Part shown: positions 36,900 to 48,022 of the stretch, piece by piece | Position numbering within the stretch: position 1 is the stretch's first letter | How the letters are laid out: the number at the start of each line of letters is the position of its first letter | From: Azorinus chamasolen | Taxonomy: Eukaryota; Mollusca; Bivalvia; Cardiida; Solecurtidae | Assembly: GCA_963576725.1 (NCBI GenBank) | Contig: OY755243.1 | Location: forward strand, 81,083,945 to 81,147,944 | Direction of reading: 5' to 3' | DNA: 64,000 nucleotides | Notes under the pieces: model-generated | Databases searched by the model: none | Told to the model about the DNA's origin: nothing | What the model saw: the letters and a program-made list of their open reading frames with translations, nothing else | Made by a program: the position numbers and the translations under genes

Positions 36900-37089
36900 T
36901 CCTTATAATGCTGAGTGATATTTCGTTTGTAACAATTGCCGTCTGCTTCAGTTCTTCAATAAACTTTCTTTCATTTTATGCAAAAATATGGTCACGATGA
37001 CAAACAGTTTGGATCCTGATGAGATCCTCTCATCTGGATCCAAACTGTTTGCATAGGTAATCACAGTTTCGCCGCTAGCGGGCAAAGAG
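36900..37089. mobile_element. Family 7 MITE with shortened hairpin
   Basis: TTAA at 36896 and 37090. Hairpin GGATCCTGATGAGATCC/TCTCATCTGGATCC has lost its middle. Right end CGCTAGCGGGCAAAGAG. Confidence 0.88.
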
Positions 37090-37508
37090 TTAAGCGTATG
37101 ACCTCTAGAGATTTTAGCATGATGTAACAGTTGCCCTGCACTACTGACCACCAGTGCTGTAACCTTTATACTGTAAAGGACGTAAAGAACAGAAGAAGTC
37201 TATTTAACCCTTATCTCCCCATATAAACTTGTTTTCATGCATCTGCAAACAGATTCGACCCAGATAAGACAGCTCGCTCCCATAGGATCAGGGTCTGCTC
37301 TGTTTGCTAATGGATCCACCTTCCATATTTCATTATAAATATTTTGTAAGATTCCGGAACCGGGTTGTAAGCTAAGCACTGCACATGCGCGTATTCTCTT
37401 AGGGGGATTCCCGCTAGGTAGCGCTCGTGCAATAGGGTTTTCCGTGAAAGTTTGAGTCGCAATCCATTTTATAAGGATTTCGGCAAAGCCGAAACCCTAA
37501 AAACACAA

Positions 37509-37745
37509 CCCTTTACTCCATTGAATATTCATGTGAAAATAAATACCACACGATAAATACGCCTTTGCAAACAGAGTAGACCCAGATCATGGTCTACTCT
37601 GTTTGCTTATGATATATTATAGGTACGATTCTACAATTTCTGCTATGGCCAAAATTCCATGTTTCCATGTGATATTTTAACAAAATATTCTAAATTATAT
37701 TCATGACGTCATTATTTCCTACATGAATATTCATGGAGTAAAGGG
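37509..37745. mobile_element. Family 1 MITE
   Basis: CCCTTTACTCCATTGAATAT at the left and TTCATGGAGTAAAGGG-TTAA at the right, giving almost perfect ends. The hairpin middle is deleted (CCCAGATCATGGTCTAC). Confidence 0.92.
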
Positions 37746-37787
37746 TTAAGCGACCACTCAATAAACAGACAAGGGTGGTTTTAAATT

Positions 37788-38026
37788 ACCCTTTCTCTGT
37801 TGCATATTCATGTAAGAAATGATGTCATGATTAATATTAAGTAGATTATTTTTTATAATGGCATATGAATATTTGACAGTTTGATTCAGACAAAAACTGT
37901 AGAATCAGATCTATATTATCCAAAGCAAACATAACAGACCCATATCAGATGGCTCCTATAGACACTGTTGATCTGGGTCTACTCTTTTTGCAAAAGCGTG
38001 AAATGCCGTTTATATGAATGAAAGGA
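37788..38026. mobile_element. Family 1/3 MITE
   Basis: ACCCTTTCTCTGTTGCATAT at the left, GAATGAAAGGATTAA at the right, hairpin ATATCAGATGGCTCCTATAG. Confidence 0.8.
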
Positions 38027-38350
38027 TTAATACAGGACGAAAATTATTAAGAAAATTATTTCTGCATAATGTTAGTCCTGCATTAGGCTCCCATCTGCAT
38101 TTTATTTCTAAAATGTTAATCATACATGTAATTAAGTCTGAATGATATTATTAATTAACCAATCACACGCCAGGAATTACGAGAACTTCCAGGACAGCCC
38201 TCGTATAACCACATTGTACCTAGAGGAGCTTTCTGTATGACTTTCACCCTGCATTAAGCTGCCACCTGTCTCAAAGACCGATATTTATACCAAAATTAAC
38301 GTCCGGTTTAGAGGGTTTTTACTGTAAACTATTTTAGCTGTTGAGATTAA

Positions 38351-38568
38351 CCGTATCCCTGTTGAATATTCATATAGGAAATATTGACCTTATGAATATA
38401 AATTAGATTATTTTTTATAATGACATGTGAACACGTGACATTTTGACACCAGCAGAATCGGAAGAATCAGATCTATATTATACCATATATTATACCTATA
38501 GGAGCCCTCTTACCGGGTCTACTCTGTTTGCAAAGTCGCAAAAATGCGATCATATATGAAGGAAAGGA
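38351..38568. mobile_element. Family 1/3 MITE
   Basis: TTAA at 38347 and 38569. CCGTATCCCTGTTGAATATT at the left, GAAGGAAAGGA at the right. Only the right arm of the hairpin remains. Confidence 0.75.
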
Positions 38569-38924
38569 TTAATAAGACACCACGGGAGTTTAGAAAGAGG
38601 TCACTCTTTCCTTGTATGGCCAAAATTTCGAAAGTGCATATGTCATTATAAAGAAAATCAGATGAATACTAGTCAAATTTTATTTTCATGGAGTAAATAT
38701 TGAATTAACATGCTTTACAATCCCGTCTGAGTGGAAGGGATGGGTTTATAAATAAACGAAATCCTGTAATAGCCACTAATAGGCTATTGATGAAATCGTG
38801 ACGTCCTTTGCCAACTGTTTGGATTCAGGTGATTCACCGAGTAAAGTCGGTCACTGGCACCAGATCGAAAAAGACTATACATGTAGTCTATTCATAACAC
38901 CTATACATTAATTCGGTGTATTAA

Positions 38925-39150
38925 CCCATTACTGCATAGACTACTTTTAGATACAACCTCTTTGAATAGATCTAGATCTACCGAAAAGGAACATTAACTA
39001 GAGAAAAGGATTTTTTTAGAATGTGTAGTTTGAAACCATTGTGATAAATAGAGCATTTGCTCCTCTAGGAGCAAATGCTCTATTTATCACAATGGTTTCA
39101 CAAAGTGGCTTTTACAGAGTCGTCAAAAGTCGTCAATATGAGGGAATGGG
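38925..39150. mobile_element. Family 2 MITE
   Basis: TTAA at 38921 and 39151. CCCATTACTGCATAGACTAC ... TGAGGGAATGGG. Hairpin TGATAAATAGAGCATTTGCT/complement, almost perfect. Confidence 0.93.
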
Positions 39151-39280
39151 TTAATGTAATTGGTGGTATAAATAGATTATAGTCTTTTTCGACCTAGTGG
39201 CGGTGAACACGGTGCCTCACCAGTATCTAACCTGTTTGACACTTTGACATCGGGCTGGGTTTTTTATTAAAAAACAACAG

Positions 39281-39692
39281 GAAATTAAAGACAAGTTTAG
39301 AATTGAAACAGGGGACAATTGTTCAGGATGCAGGCGATAGAAATTGTCAAATTTTATAAGAGAACCTAAGTACGATTAGAGTCCGGATGTTTATAAACAT
39401 GTGAACACTTCACCGAGTTAAGCTGCATTTTGGCCTTTCTAAACCCATGTAGGCAAGGTATCAACAGTAATGGACACATGTAAACAAAGTAGACCCGGAC
39501 GGTTTGATGGTCAGATTATGCAATCATTGAGTACATGTTTGAACCAGCTTAAGGGAAAATTAACATTTAGCTTACGGATGAGTAATTACCTGTGCAAATA
39601 GTTTGGATCCAGATGGGACCTCGAGTAACTCGGCGCCTCATCTGGATCCAAATTGTTTGTCACCTGAATTGCCCTTTGGTAGACAAACTGAT
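39281..39692. repeat. Duplicated block, copy A
   Basis: Matches 51349-52172 apart from the LINE inserted there. Shared landmarks: GACAAGTTTAGAATTGAAAC, GATTAGAGTCCGGATGTTTA and TGGGACCTCGAGTAACTCGG. It contains a family 7 hairpin. Confidence 0.88.
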
Positions 39693-39917
39693 TATAGGTT
39701 TAATTTTTAAAACATAGTGTGTGGAAATACAATTTGCTCAACTGTCTAAAGCAGTCATTAAATACGACACCGCTGTCTTAAATGAGAAATAACTAAGTGC
39801 CTTCAGTTTCCCTACCAGTTGTCCTAGATAATTATGCTCGTTTGGTTTCTGCTGACAACACGAGGGGAGATTTGGCGCCCTAACATGCTGGTTGACACTT
39901 GGTCAATAGTTTCTTAA

Positions 39918-40159
39918 CCCTTCTCTTGCTGAATTTTAAAATACATTTCTCCTTCTTTGCCCATGCCCTGTTGTATATTTACATATATCTTCACTGTGTA
40001 CAAGTATTTCGCTGTGCAATCAATGCTGTGGAGTGCACTGGTTGCACTATCAACTTGTAAATAGTGCAGACCCTGATGAGACAGCTCCTGCAGGAGCTGT
40101 CTCATCTGGGTCTTCACTATTTACAGGTAGGTATATTGACGTGAATAGCAAGCGAATGG
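39918..40159. mobile_element. Family 6 MITE
   Basis: TTAA at 39914 and 40160. CCCTTCTCTTGCTGAATTTT ... GCAAGCGAATGG. Hairpin AGACCCTGATGAGACAGCTC/CTGCAGGAGCTGTCTCATCT. A second copy is at 49805-50042. Confidence 0.92.
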
Positions 40160-40209
40160 TTAAAGGATGGACGAATCAGAAACCAGTGAAATCAACAGCA
40201 GCCATTACT

Positions 40210-41890
40210 ATCCAAGAATTTACTCAATACATACGCCTGTCTACGCCTTTGCAAACAGAGTATACCTAGATCAGACGGTTCCTACATGGGCCGTCTGATC
40301 AGGGTCTGTTCTGTTTGCTTATTGGATAAAAATATTGGTTATGGGTTGAACATGAGAAGGGCTAGGGTAATTAGTATATAACCCTTTCCGACAGAAAATA
40401 TATATTGAGACATAAAACAGTGCAGACACAGACCAGTCATTTGCTAACTTGTTGAACCTTTCGACACTAAATAATTTTCGTCTGCAAAACGTGTCGCCTG
40501 CTTCCATTTTAGAAGTTATGCTGTTCACCCGTTCATATGTATCAGGATCAGATTGTGAAACAGTTTAGATACTGTTGAGATACCCAGATGATCGGCACCC
40601 AATCTTAATTCAAACTCTATGCAAAGGTGGCAAAACAAATGGTCCACGCGATGTTGGTCTCACCGCTTGCCACTATTTTCTACCCGTTATCATGTACCAG
40701 TACTCAGAGGTCCAGATAAGATGCGTAAATTAAAACATTTTTAAGAATAACTTCTTTATTTCTCCACCAAACCCAGGGTTGTGACCACACTTTAGAATCG
40801 TCTCGAAGAGACATACATAGAACGGACTAGTTTAAAGAGTGGTCATAACATAGGGTTTGGTGGAGAAATGACGACTTTAGTTTGTTAGTATGCTCTTTTA
40901 TCTAGTGTTCTGAGTGTATCATTACATTGGACAAATAGTGTAGTTGCTGATCGAAATAGCGATAGTTCTACACTGCTAGCAAAATCTCGTAGGTAAAGAT
41001 TGTTGACACGTGTCTTATTTGGGGAAATGTTTCACAGGAGCTCTTAGAAACACTTATGTGTGCTTAACCCCATTTCAATGCAGGAAACGAGTCACTGATG
41101 TTTGTTGCAAACAGTGTAGACCAAGATGAGAGGAAAGGAGCTCTCTCATCAGGGTCTACACTATTTGCCATGTTGCACCTTTCTTAAAACAAATATTCAC
41201 AGTAAGCCTGACCTCTTCGATGTTTTGAATAGTCCATATGAAAAGTCAGCGTTGTAAGGGTTATAAAACATGTGTAATAATTCGCCTGCTTAGCACTATC
41301 TGATGAACATTTGCAAACGGTTTGGATCCAGATGAGACACCGAGTAGCTCGGCATCGCATCATATTCCAAGCTGTTTGACACTCAGTTTCTATAACATTG
41401 TAGCGAATCGAAATCAACTAAAATGTGTGACCGACCAGTTTCTGAGCAGGCTTAAGGAATAAGGAAGCATTTTGATATAACGACCAGTGATAGGCCAGAA
41501 TGATGGAAGTATGTACCACTTACTCTGCTGTGAACAAAAGGTCTGCTTAACACATCCCCTCATAGGCTATTGTTTGAATATAATGAGAGATGAGAGAGCT
41601 CCTTTCACAGAATATCTCAGAAAAACCAGTACCTTTCATAATGAAATAAACCAGAATATTTCAATTATTTGTAGCTATAGTATGTCTAAAATTGGTACTA
41701 TATATGCAATTCCTTTAAGATACTGATTACATGAACTATTTGATCATTTGTAGAAACTAATGGGGATTTCAATTTAATAGAACCCAAGGAGTTGATAAGA
41801 CTACTGGTACATAAATGTGATAGCTTTCATCTCCTTTTGATGAATTCTAATAAGAGACCCCTCACTTATTTAACAATGAAGAACCCTGAC
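40210..41890. other. MITE fragments and unplaced DNA before the retroelement
   Basis: Family 3 hairpin (40238-40320), family 9 foldback (40760-40868), reversed family 5 (41064-41270, ending AGCGTTGTAAGGGTTATAA) and a family 7 hairpin (41315-41375). 41450-41890 is unassigned and may include retroelement 3' sequence. Confidence 0.55.
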
Positions 41891-41891
41891 C

Positions 41892-42083
41892 TTATGACCC
41901 AATAATTGGTGGTGGCTTGCTTAGAACGGACTGCTGTAACCTGTTATTAAGGTTGCCAAATGGGAGCCAGACTGCATTTTCGGCAGGTTCTCCTGCAAAC
42001 TGTACAAGATATTCTGTGAGATCTCCCTGGCCACGCTGACCTAGCACGCGTTTGATCTTGTAATAAGTGGCACGGTCCGTCAT
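41892..42083 (-). pseudogene. Chromodomain-like C-terminus
   Basis: Reads YYKIKRVLGQRGQ then LTEYLVQFAG and ENAVWLPFGNL, the pattern of a chromodomain (aromatic residues, Y.V.W/F-type strand, then W.P..NL). In chromoviral elements this guides integration to marked chromatin. It is in another frame from the GPY/F part. Confidence 0.7.
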
Positions 42084-42253
42084 TACTCACTCATCAGAAA
42101 AGTCCCTAGGGTCTACATAAACACCCAACCTGTTTGGCTGTTTCCTGTTTCGACCGGACCTTCTCACAGCTCCATTGTGGTCACTGTCTGTTTTTGATGA
42201 AACATTTTCAGCCCTGTCAATCACTGTCCGAGTGCCAAAAGGTTCACAGGATT

Positions 42254-42478
42254 TCACATTCTTATGAAAATATCTGGGTACCTAACACATGCCATTTTCA
42301 GCCTATTCATATGCACAGCGTTTTTCTGAATTGCCCCAGTTTCTGGACTTTTGAGGTACACCATGTGTGGGCTTGAAATACGATCCACAATGTAAGGTCC
42401 TGTGTACCTGTGTTGTAACTTTTGGCCAGCACCTTTTGTTTCACACTGTAAGTTCACTTTTCGACTGCATTTTATCAA
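42254..42478 (-). pseudogene. Integrase C-terminal GPY/F module, out of frame
   Basis: Reads GQKLQHRYTGPYIVDRIS, the GPY/F module that follows the integrase core in Ty3/gypsy elements. It is shifted relative to the 815-residue frame, so a small indel lies near 42445-42478. Confidence 0.82.
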
Positions 42479-44888
42479 TGTTGTTTTTCACCTCTGAGCG
42501 AATAATTCTTAGTTTCTCTGCATGTGTCTGTACATACGTCCGTGCGTCGACAGGAATTGTCTCAAAATCTGCGGGAGGTGGTGGGGATAGTGGGAATTTA
42601 GGTCTCTGTCCAAAAATAATTTCGTGAGCAGAAAAACCGGACCCTGAATTCACAGACTGATTGATCGAAAATGTGACGCATGGCAATGCATCTATCCAAG
42701 TGCAGGTATTGTTCTGAACATATGGGGTTAATCTCTCGGCAATAGTGCGGTGAGTTCGTTCACAGGCTCCAAGGCAATGGTGTACAAAACTTGTCGTGAA
42801 CTCCTGCTTTATTCCCAATTGTCTGCAAATTTCTTCCATACATTTGGATGTGAATTCTGTACCCATATCAGAAATCAAAGTGTCACAAACACCAAACTTG
42901 GTGAAAAGTTGCACAAGCCCATTAGCCACAGAAAGTGTGTCCTTATTCCCGAGAGGAAATGTAACCAAGTATTTACTGAACATGTCCGTGGCTGTAAGCA
43001 CGTATGAATGACCTTGAACTGAAACTGGTAAAGGCCCATATACGTCCACTTGCCATACTTGTAATGGTTCTGACGGCTGTTTAAATGCAGTAATTCCAGA
43101 TTTTGTGTGCAGTTTTGTCATTTTCCGTTTCTGACACTCGTCACATGACCTTACATAGTCCGCAACTTTCTGTGCCATCTGATGAAAGAAATAATGTTCC
43201 TTTATACGATCTAATGTTTCGTTAATTCCAGCGTGACCACTCATTTTCGTATCATGGTACATTTCCAAAATTGTCTGCAGCATTATATCTGGAACAACTA
43301 GTTGATAATTTTTGAAACACAATTTTCGTTTTGATTTTGACACACGTGAGTGAAACAGCATTCCATCGATTATCTCATAATCATTGGCTTGCAATAACAC
43401 TTTGCGAGCTTTTTTCTGACTTTTTGGTAACTTCTGTGACTCCAGGTAAGCGAATATATTACCAAAAGTTGCATCATGTCTTTGAAAATTTGATACTTCC
43501 TCTTGCCTAAATGTGAATTTTGAAAATACGTCCATGTTTTTTATATTGTCATCAACTCTATTGTCTGAACTTTCTGCTGTAGAAAACTCGCTGATTGTGT
43601 CAGTAGTTGTTCCATTATCTTTGCGCCTTGACTCATAATTGCACATTTTAGTCAGATTCCCTGTGGCTAGTCTATTCTTGCTGTATTGTGCCTGGTCAAT
43701 CTCTGTATCAGCATCATAGTCTGATGATTGCGTAAGGACGGCTGGCATTCTATGCAGAAAGAGGGGCTGTAAAGCATTTACCTGTTGGGAGGTCACTTCG
43801 GGACAAGTACTGGCCTTATATAACATACAAATTTCGCCTGTATTTTCTGGCACATACGGGAAAAATGGATCTGCTTCATCCGGGCTAGATTCCGGGGCAT
43901 CCGCAGCAGGATTCGGAAAGCAGCGCGACAAAGAATCAGGTACGGCCATTTCAGCCGCAGGTTTGTAGGCTATTTCGGCATCAAACTCCTGTAGAATAGC
44001 CAGCCAGCGTTCGTAAATAGCTCTCTTCAAGCTCTTTTGAAACACGGGTTTCAAAGCTTGGTGATCACACTCGACATAAAACTTCCGGCCTCTCAGATAA
44101 CTAGCACAGTCAAGAATGCTTGTCACTACACCTAACAACTCAAGTTTTGTGGGTCCATATGATTTTTGCCACTTGGATAGCGCCTTGGACCCAAAACGTA
44201 CCACTTTATTTTCTGCACTCGTGTTGTCTAGTGGATATTTCTGATAAAGCATGTATCCGATTCCTAGACTTGATGAATCCACGGCCAGGTAGAACGGCAT
44301 GTTATATCTTGGAAAGGCAAGTGCTTCAGAACTCATCAAGCTTGATTTTAACTTCTCAAAAGAAGCCTGATGTTGCGATGTCCATTTAAAGTCTGTCCCT
44401 TTCTTCAACAATTGGTACAGACATCCAGATATCGCACTGAATTTTTTTATGAATTTTCTGAACCAGTTCATGAGTCCAAGATACCGTTGCAATGTTTTTG
44501 CAGTCTTTGGCACAGGGTAGATCTCAATTGCTTTTAAGCGGTCTGCAGGGGGTCGTATTCCGGACTTTGAAATTTCGTGACCAAGAAATACACATCTATC
44601 TTGGGCAAACTGACATTTTGCTGGAGAGAGTTTTAAACCAGCTGATCTTAATCTACCAAATACTTCTTTGAGATCCTGAATATGTTGATCAAATGTTTCT
44701 GATATTATCACCACATCATCTAGATAACATAAGACTGACTTAAATGATAGCCCTCTCAGCACTTTGTCCATTAAAAGCTGGAATGTGTTGGATGCCGTTT
44801 TTAGCCCTTGTGGACACCTATTGCATTTAAAAGTCCCAAAACAAGAATTAAAGGCTGTGTACTTTGAAGAACTGGACGAAAGATTCAT
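42441..44888 (-). CDS. pol, part 2: rest of reverse transcriptase, RNase H and integrase
   Basis: Residue numbers are those of this 815-residue frame. Reverse transcriptase active site YLDD at 55-58. RNase H acidic residues D204, E250, D275 and D318. Integrase zinc finger H545, H552, C582, C585. Integrase catalytic triad D615, D674, E710 with 35 residues between the last two (DD35E). All catalytic residues are present. A variable region of about 150 residues lies between RNase H and integrase. It is in the same frame as part 1, separated by the single stop codon. Confidence 0.92.
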   Translation of the reverse strand: MNLSSSSSKYTAFNSCFGTFKCNRCPQGLKTASNTFQLLMDKVLRGLSFKSVLCYLDDVVIISETFDQHIQDLKEVFGRLRSAGLKLSPAKCQFAQDRCVFLGHEISKSGIRPPADRLKAIEIYPVPKTAKTLQRYLGLMNWFRKFIKKFSAISGCLYQLLKKGTDFKWTSQHQASFEKLKSSLMSSEALAFPRYNMPFYLAVDSSSLGIGYMLYQKYPLDNTSAENKVVRFGSKALSKWQKSYGPTKLELLGVVTSILDCASYLRGRKFYVECDHQALKPVFQKSLKRAIYERWLAILQEFDAEIAYKPAAEMAVPDSLSRCFPNPAADAPESSPDEADPFFPYVPENTGEICMLYKASTCPEVTSQQVNALQPLFLHRMPAVLTQSSDYDADTEIDQAQYSKNRLATGNLTKMCNYESRRKDNGTTTDTISEFSTAESSDNRVDDNIKNMDVFSKFTFRQEEVSNFQRHDATFGNIFAYLESQKLPKSQKKARKVLLQANDYEIIDGMLFHSRVSKSKRKLCFKNYQLVVPDIMLQTILEMYHDTKMSGHAGINETLDRIKEHYFFHQMAQKVADYVRSCDECQKRKMTKLHTKSGITAFKQPSEPLQVWQVDVYGPLPVSVQGHSYVLTATDMFSKYLVTFPLGNKDTLSVANGLVQLFTKFGVCDTLISDMGTEFTSKCMEEICRQLGIKQEFTTSFVHHCLGACERTHRTIAERLTPYVQNNTCTWIDALPCVTFSINQSVNSGSGFSAHEIIFGQRPKFPLSPPPPADFETIPVDARTYVQTHAEKLRIIRSEVKNNIDKMQSKSELTV

Positions 44889-44903
44889 TTGGAAAAATCC
44901 GCT

Positions 44904-46373
44904 TTACATATCTATGGAAGAAATGTAATTTGGAGTTCTATGTGTGAACGATTCCGTAAGCTCAGTCACATCAGGTATTGCATATCGGAATTCCTGTGTC
45001 TGAGAATTAAGAAATCTGAAGTCTAAACAGAAACGATAGCAAGACAAACTTTCCTTTTTTGTAATGTTTTTCACTGAACTTGGCCTTTTTCTTTTGGACA
45101 CCAACACAATAGGACTTGTTATTGGGACATCTTCGCTTTCATTAACAGTACTGATAATTCCCTGACGCAAAAGCTCATCTAATTGATGCCTTAAAACTTC
45201 CCTTTTCTCAGGTGTCAAACGGTACGGCCGCTGATGTTTGGATTGAGCATTAGGCTTCAAATGAATTTGATGTTCTACAACAGTTGTGAAACCTAAATCA
45301 GGATTATCATCAGTAACAAACAAATCCCTGTTGTTAAACAAACATTTCTCAACTTCCTCCTTTTCAGCAGATGACAGGTTCTTAGCAGTGAGATTGAAAT
45401 TGTCTAAGAAACAAGATTTCCTATCGCTGCATTGTTTAACATTAACATGTGAACATACGTTACTTGCAGCAAGTCTAAATTGCTCATTAATCCTAGTCTG
45501 ACCATCACCGTGAGATGACCCGGAATGACCCACAGGATTAATGGCACAGGTGCTATCCAGTACTGTAAATTCCCCGATTGGTTTGTTTTTGAAGATAACA
45601 ACTGTATTATCAGTTGGGTTTAGTATTTTGAGAGGCACTAAATGATCTGGAGAAACTGTACCTACAGACCTTGCTGCAAATAATTGCTTTTTGCCTACAT
45701 GGGCATTGCCACTGCAAATCCCTTGTGTACCAATACTGACATGATTTGCAACACGACCCCAAACCAGCATCTCTGTATTAGGCTCAAATGAAGTTTTCTT
45801 TTGTAACATAATTTTACAATGTGTCATATCAACACGCATTTGTTTAAAATCAAGGACAACCCCATACTCTTTCATAAATGCAGAGCCTAATATAAATGGG
45901 TGTGAAGTGTGTTGCAAAATATATACATCAATTGTCTGTATCTTATTGTTGATTTTCACAGAAACAGTGTCTATTCCATATACCTTAACTTTCTGGTCGT
46001 CTGCTATAATAATGTCCTGCTCAGTATTACATAGAGAATTTCTATACTTACATGGGATTTTGTCATATAAGTCCTTTGATATCAAATTGATTGCACTGCC
46101 ACTGTCAAGCAAAGCTTGAATATTTATACTAGCACCTATCTGAACGGGTAAATACATGAAAGTATTTGGCATTGTTACGTTGTTTGTAACGTTTGGTCCT
46201 GCACCGTGCCGATTGTCACAGTTTTTTGCTCGCGTTGGTGGTGGGCTACGTTTGCATCTGTTCACTGGGCGCCTCCCAAGTGGCCGCGCCCTCTGCCACT
46301 TGGGGTCCTCCCGTTTCCCGAACGTTGGTAACAATCCAAAGCGGAGTGTCCTGTGCGGTGGCACAACTGGCAT
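44904..46373 (-). CDS. pol, part 1: protease and start of reverse transcriptase, ends at a nonsense codon
   Basis: The open frame covers the aspartic protease (LLDSGSA, catalytic Asp about residue 90 of the frame), a spacer, and the first part of the reverse transcriptase up to YISSIDM, where TAA at 44906-44904 stops it. In related elements a coding triplet stands at this place. The frame resumes directly after the stop, so this is a point lesion, not a deletion. Confidence 0.88.
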   Translation of the reverse strand: MPVVPPHRTLRFGLLPTFGKREDPKWQRARPLGRRPVNRCKRSPPPTRAKNCDNRHGAGPNVTNNVTMPNTFMYLPVQIGASINIQALLDSGSAINLISKDLYDKIPCKYRNSLCNTEQDIIIADDQKVKVYGIDTVSVKINNKIQTIDVYILQHTSHPFILGSAFMKEYGVVLDFKQMRVDMTHCKIMLQKKTSFEPNTEMLVWGRVANHVSIGTQGICSGNAHVGKKQLFAARSVGTVSPDHLVPLKILNPTDNTVVIFKNKPIGEFTVLDSTCAINPVGHSGSSHGDGQTRINEQFRLAASNVCSHVNVKQCSDRKSCFLDNFNLTAKNLSSAEKEEVEKCLFNNRDLFVTDDNPDLGFTTVVEHQIHLKPNAQSKHQRPYRLTPEKREVLRHQLDELLRQGIISTVNESEDVPITSPIVLVSKRKRPSSVKNITKKESLSCYRFCLDFRFLNSQTQEFRYAIPDVTELTESFTHRTPNYISSIDM

Positions 46374-47134
46374 TTCCGGGCACGTAACGTGCCAGAGTCA
46401 ATAGCGGAATGTCCTTGTTGTCCACACAGCTGACACACTGTGTCCAGAATTTGTGCTCCCCCGGTCCAGTTACAATCACGTCGTGTGTGATTCGGGCCAC
46501 CACAGCGGAAGCATGCGGAACCTACGTTGGAACCGGATGTTTTCAGGGCTTGAACTTGTAGTGAAAGTTCACCGACTTTCTGTTCCAGTGAAGTGGACGA
46601 AGACACGTCATGAGGTGTACAGTGAGACCTATAGCCATAGGCCTCACCAATTTTTGCGGCATTGAAAGCTCCAGCGGAAGTTGAGGGATTGCCGGCTCGC
46701 ACGTAGAATGCCAGTTCTCTCGGCAAACATTCAATGAACTTCATCATAATCTCCATGTCCAATTTTTCCAGTTTCCGTCCAATGTCACATGTCTCACTAA
46801 AAAATGTCTCAAGCTTTTCATGGCCTACAAGACGCACTGACTGGAATTTTTCGGTGTTGGATAATATTTTGGACGTGTCGTTTGCCGTGTATTGTGTCTC
46901 AAATGCATTCCGTATATCATCCCAAGACAATCTTTCGTAAGCTGGTAGCGAAGAAAACCATATTTTTGCTGGTCCGCTTATGTACAGCTGAAATGCTGCC
47001 ACTTTCCTTGGGTTGTTGTTTTTGATGTTGTGAAACGTGCAGTATGCATTAAAATCGTCCAAAAATTGTTGCGCGTCTTCACTGTTATATCCATTGAATT
47101 TGTTTATAGTTAGTCTCGAACTTAAATCAGACAT
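46262..47134 (-). CDS. gag of the Ty3/gypsy element (290 aa)
   Basis: A retrotransposon capsid-like region (about residues 15-165, with KIWFSSLPAYERLSWDD) is followed by a linker and three zinc-knuckle sites. The first (C208, C211, H216, C221) and third (C255, C258, H263, C268) are complete. The second keeps C234, C237 and H242 but has serine at 247 in place of the last cysteine. The open frame is uninterrupted. In this family gag forms the particle that packages the RNA. The end of gag overlaps pol, with a slippery GGGAAAC at 46319-46313 in the right frame for a -1 shift. Confidence 0.88.
   Translation of the reverse strand: MSDLSSRLTINKFNGYNSEDAQQFLDDFNAYCTFHNIKNNNPRKVAAFQLYISGPAKIWFSSLPAYERLSWDDIRNAFETQYTANDTSKILSNTEKFQSVRLVGHEKLETFFSETCDIGRKLEKLDMEIMMKFIECLPRELAFYVRAGNPSTSAGAFNAAKIGEAYGYRSHCTPHDVSSSTSLEQKVGELSLQVQALKTSGSNVGSACFRCGGPNHTRRDCNWTGGAQILDTVCQLCGQQGHSAIDSGTLRARKCQLCHRTGHSALDCYQRSGNGRTPSGRGRGHLGGAQ
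46313..46319 (-). promoter_or_regulatory. -1 ribosomal frameshift site between gag and pol
   Basis: G-GGA-AAC lies in the gag frame exactly as the X-XXY-YYZ rule needs. Stepping back one base moves into the pol frame (GGG AAA CGG), which is then open through the protease. The downstream 60 nt are GC-rich, and a stimulatory structure is possible but was not computed. Confidence 0.8.
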
Positions 47135-47429
47135 TTTGATCTGAAGTATAGTCCAAAATATCGTTTGGATTCTCCACCATGTAGTGTTTCTGTGGTTTGG
47201 GGATTAGCTCAATCACAAAATATTTCACTTCTTCACGTTTAATCAATGAATCGAGTTTTCTTTATCAATCAAAGATTTCAGTTGTTGTTTGGTCTAAATG
47301 TTATTAACTTCTGCCATCTCTCTCGCTCTCTCATACACTTCCCAGATTCGCCAGGGGTTGGACTAAGGGTCAGTCCCTCGTGATATGATTGATCGAAGCA
47401 CATCATAGGAGACTGACCATCAGTGAGCC

Positions 47430-47600
47430 ATTACTCAATAAGCAATGGACAGCATGCCCATTACACCATTGTGATAAAAAGAGCATTTGCTCATATGGAG
47501 CAAATGCTCTGTTTATCACAATGTTTTTAAAAAGTGACTTTTACCGAAGTGTCAAAAGGCGTCGACATGAGGGAATAATGAGGGAATCATGGGGGAATCA
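47430..47600. mobile_element. Family 2 MITE, right part
   Basis: CATTGTGATAAAAAGAGCAT, hairpin GCATTTGCTCATATGGAGCA, then CGACATGAGGGAATAATGAG. Left end not found. Confidence 0.6.
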
Positions 47601-47795
47601 GTTAGAGTTGATCTAGAGCAATATTGACTACTTCCGATTCGATAATGTTTATGAGAACTTATTGACCTAGTGTCAAACAGTTTTGATCGTGATGAGACGG
47701 CGAGCTGTTTGCTGCAATTTCCAGTCAGACCGCAAATAGCCTGATAACGGTTTAATGCTACTTAATATAACGGTTTCTTTGAAATCGGTGTTTAA

Positions 47796-48022
47796 CCCTT
47801 TCCCTGTTCTATATTTATTCCAAGTTTCAATACCTACTGAATATGCATGTGCACAATAGTTTTGATGAAGTATGGAAGGTGAAATAGTGTAGCCGTTTTA
47901 GAAACTAAAGAAACTGTTCTATAAAATTCCATTAGCAAACAGAGCAGACCCAGAAAGGAGTCGTTTGATCTGAGTCTACTCTGTTTGCAAGTGCGTAAAA
48001 AACGTTTATGTGAAGGAAAGGG
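47796..48022. mobile_element. Family 3 MITE
   Basis: TTAA at 47792 and 48023. CCCTTTCCCTGTTCTATATT ... GTGAAGGAAAGGG. The hairpin is partly deleted (ACCCAGAAAGGAGTCGTTTG). Confidence 0.88.

Larger units (their letters stand above)
41892..47179 (-). mobile_element. Ty3/gypsy-type retroelement with chromodomain, inactive
   Basis: Order on the minus strand: gag, protease, reverse transcriptase, RNase H, integrase, GPY/F module, chromodomain-like end. gag and pol overlap by 112 nt in a -1 relation. One nonsense codon interrupts the reverse transcriptase, and the frame changes before the GPY/F module and again before the chromodomain. TGGTGGAGAATCC at 47179-47167 could be a primer-binding site just after an LTR ending in ACTACA. 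No matching LTR was found on the other side. Confidence 0.9.
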
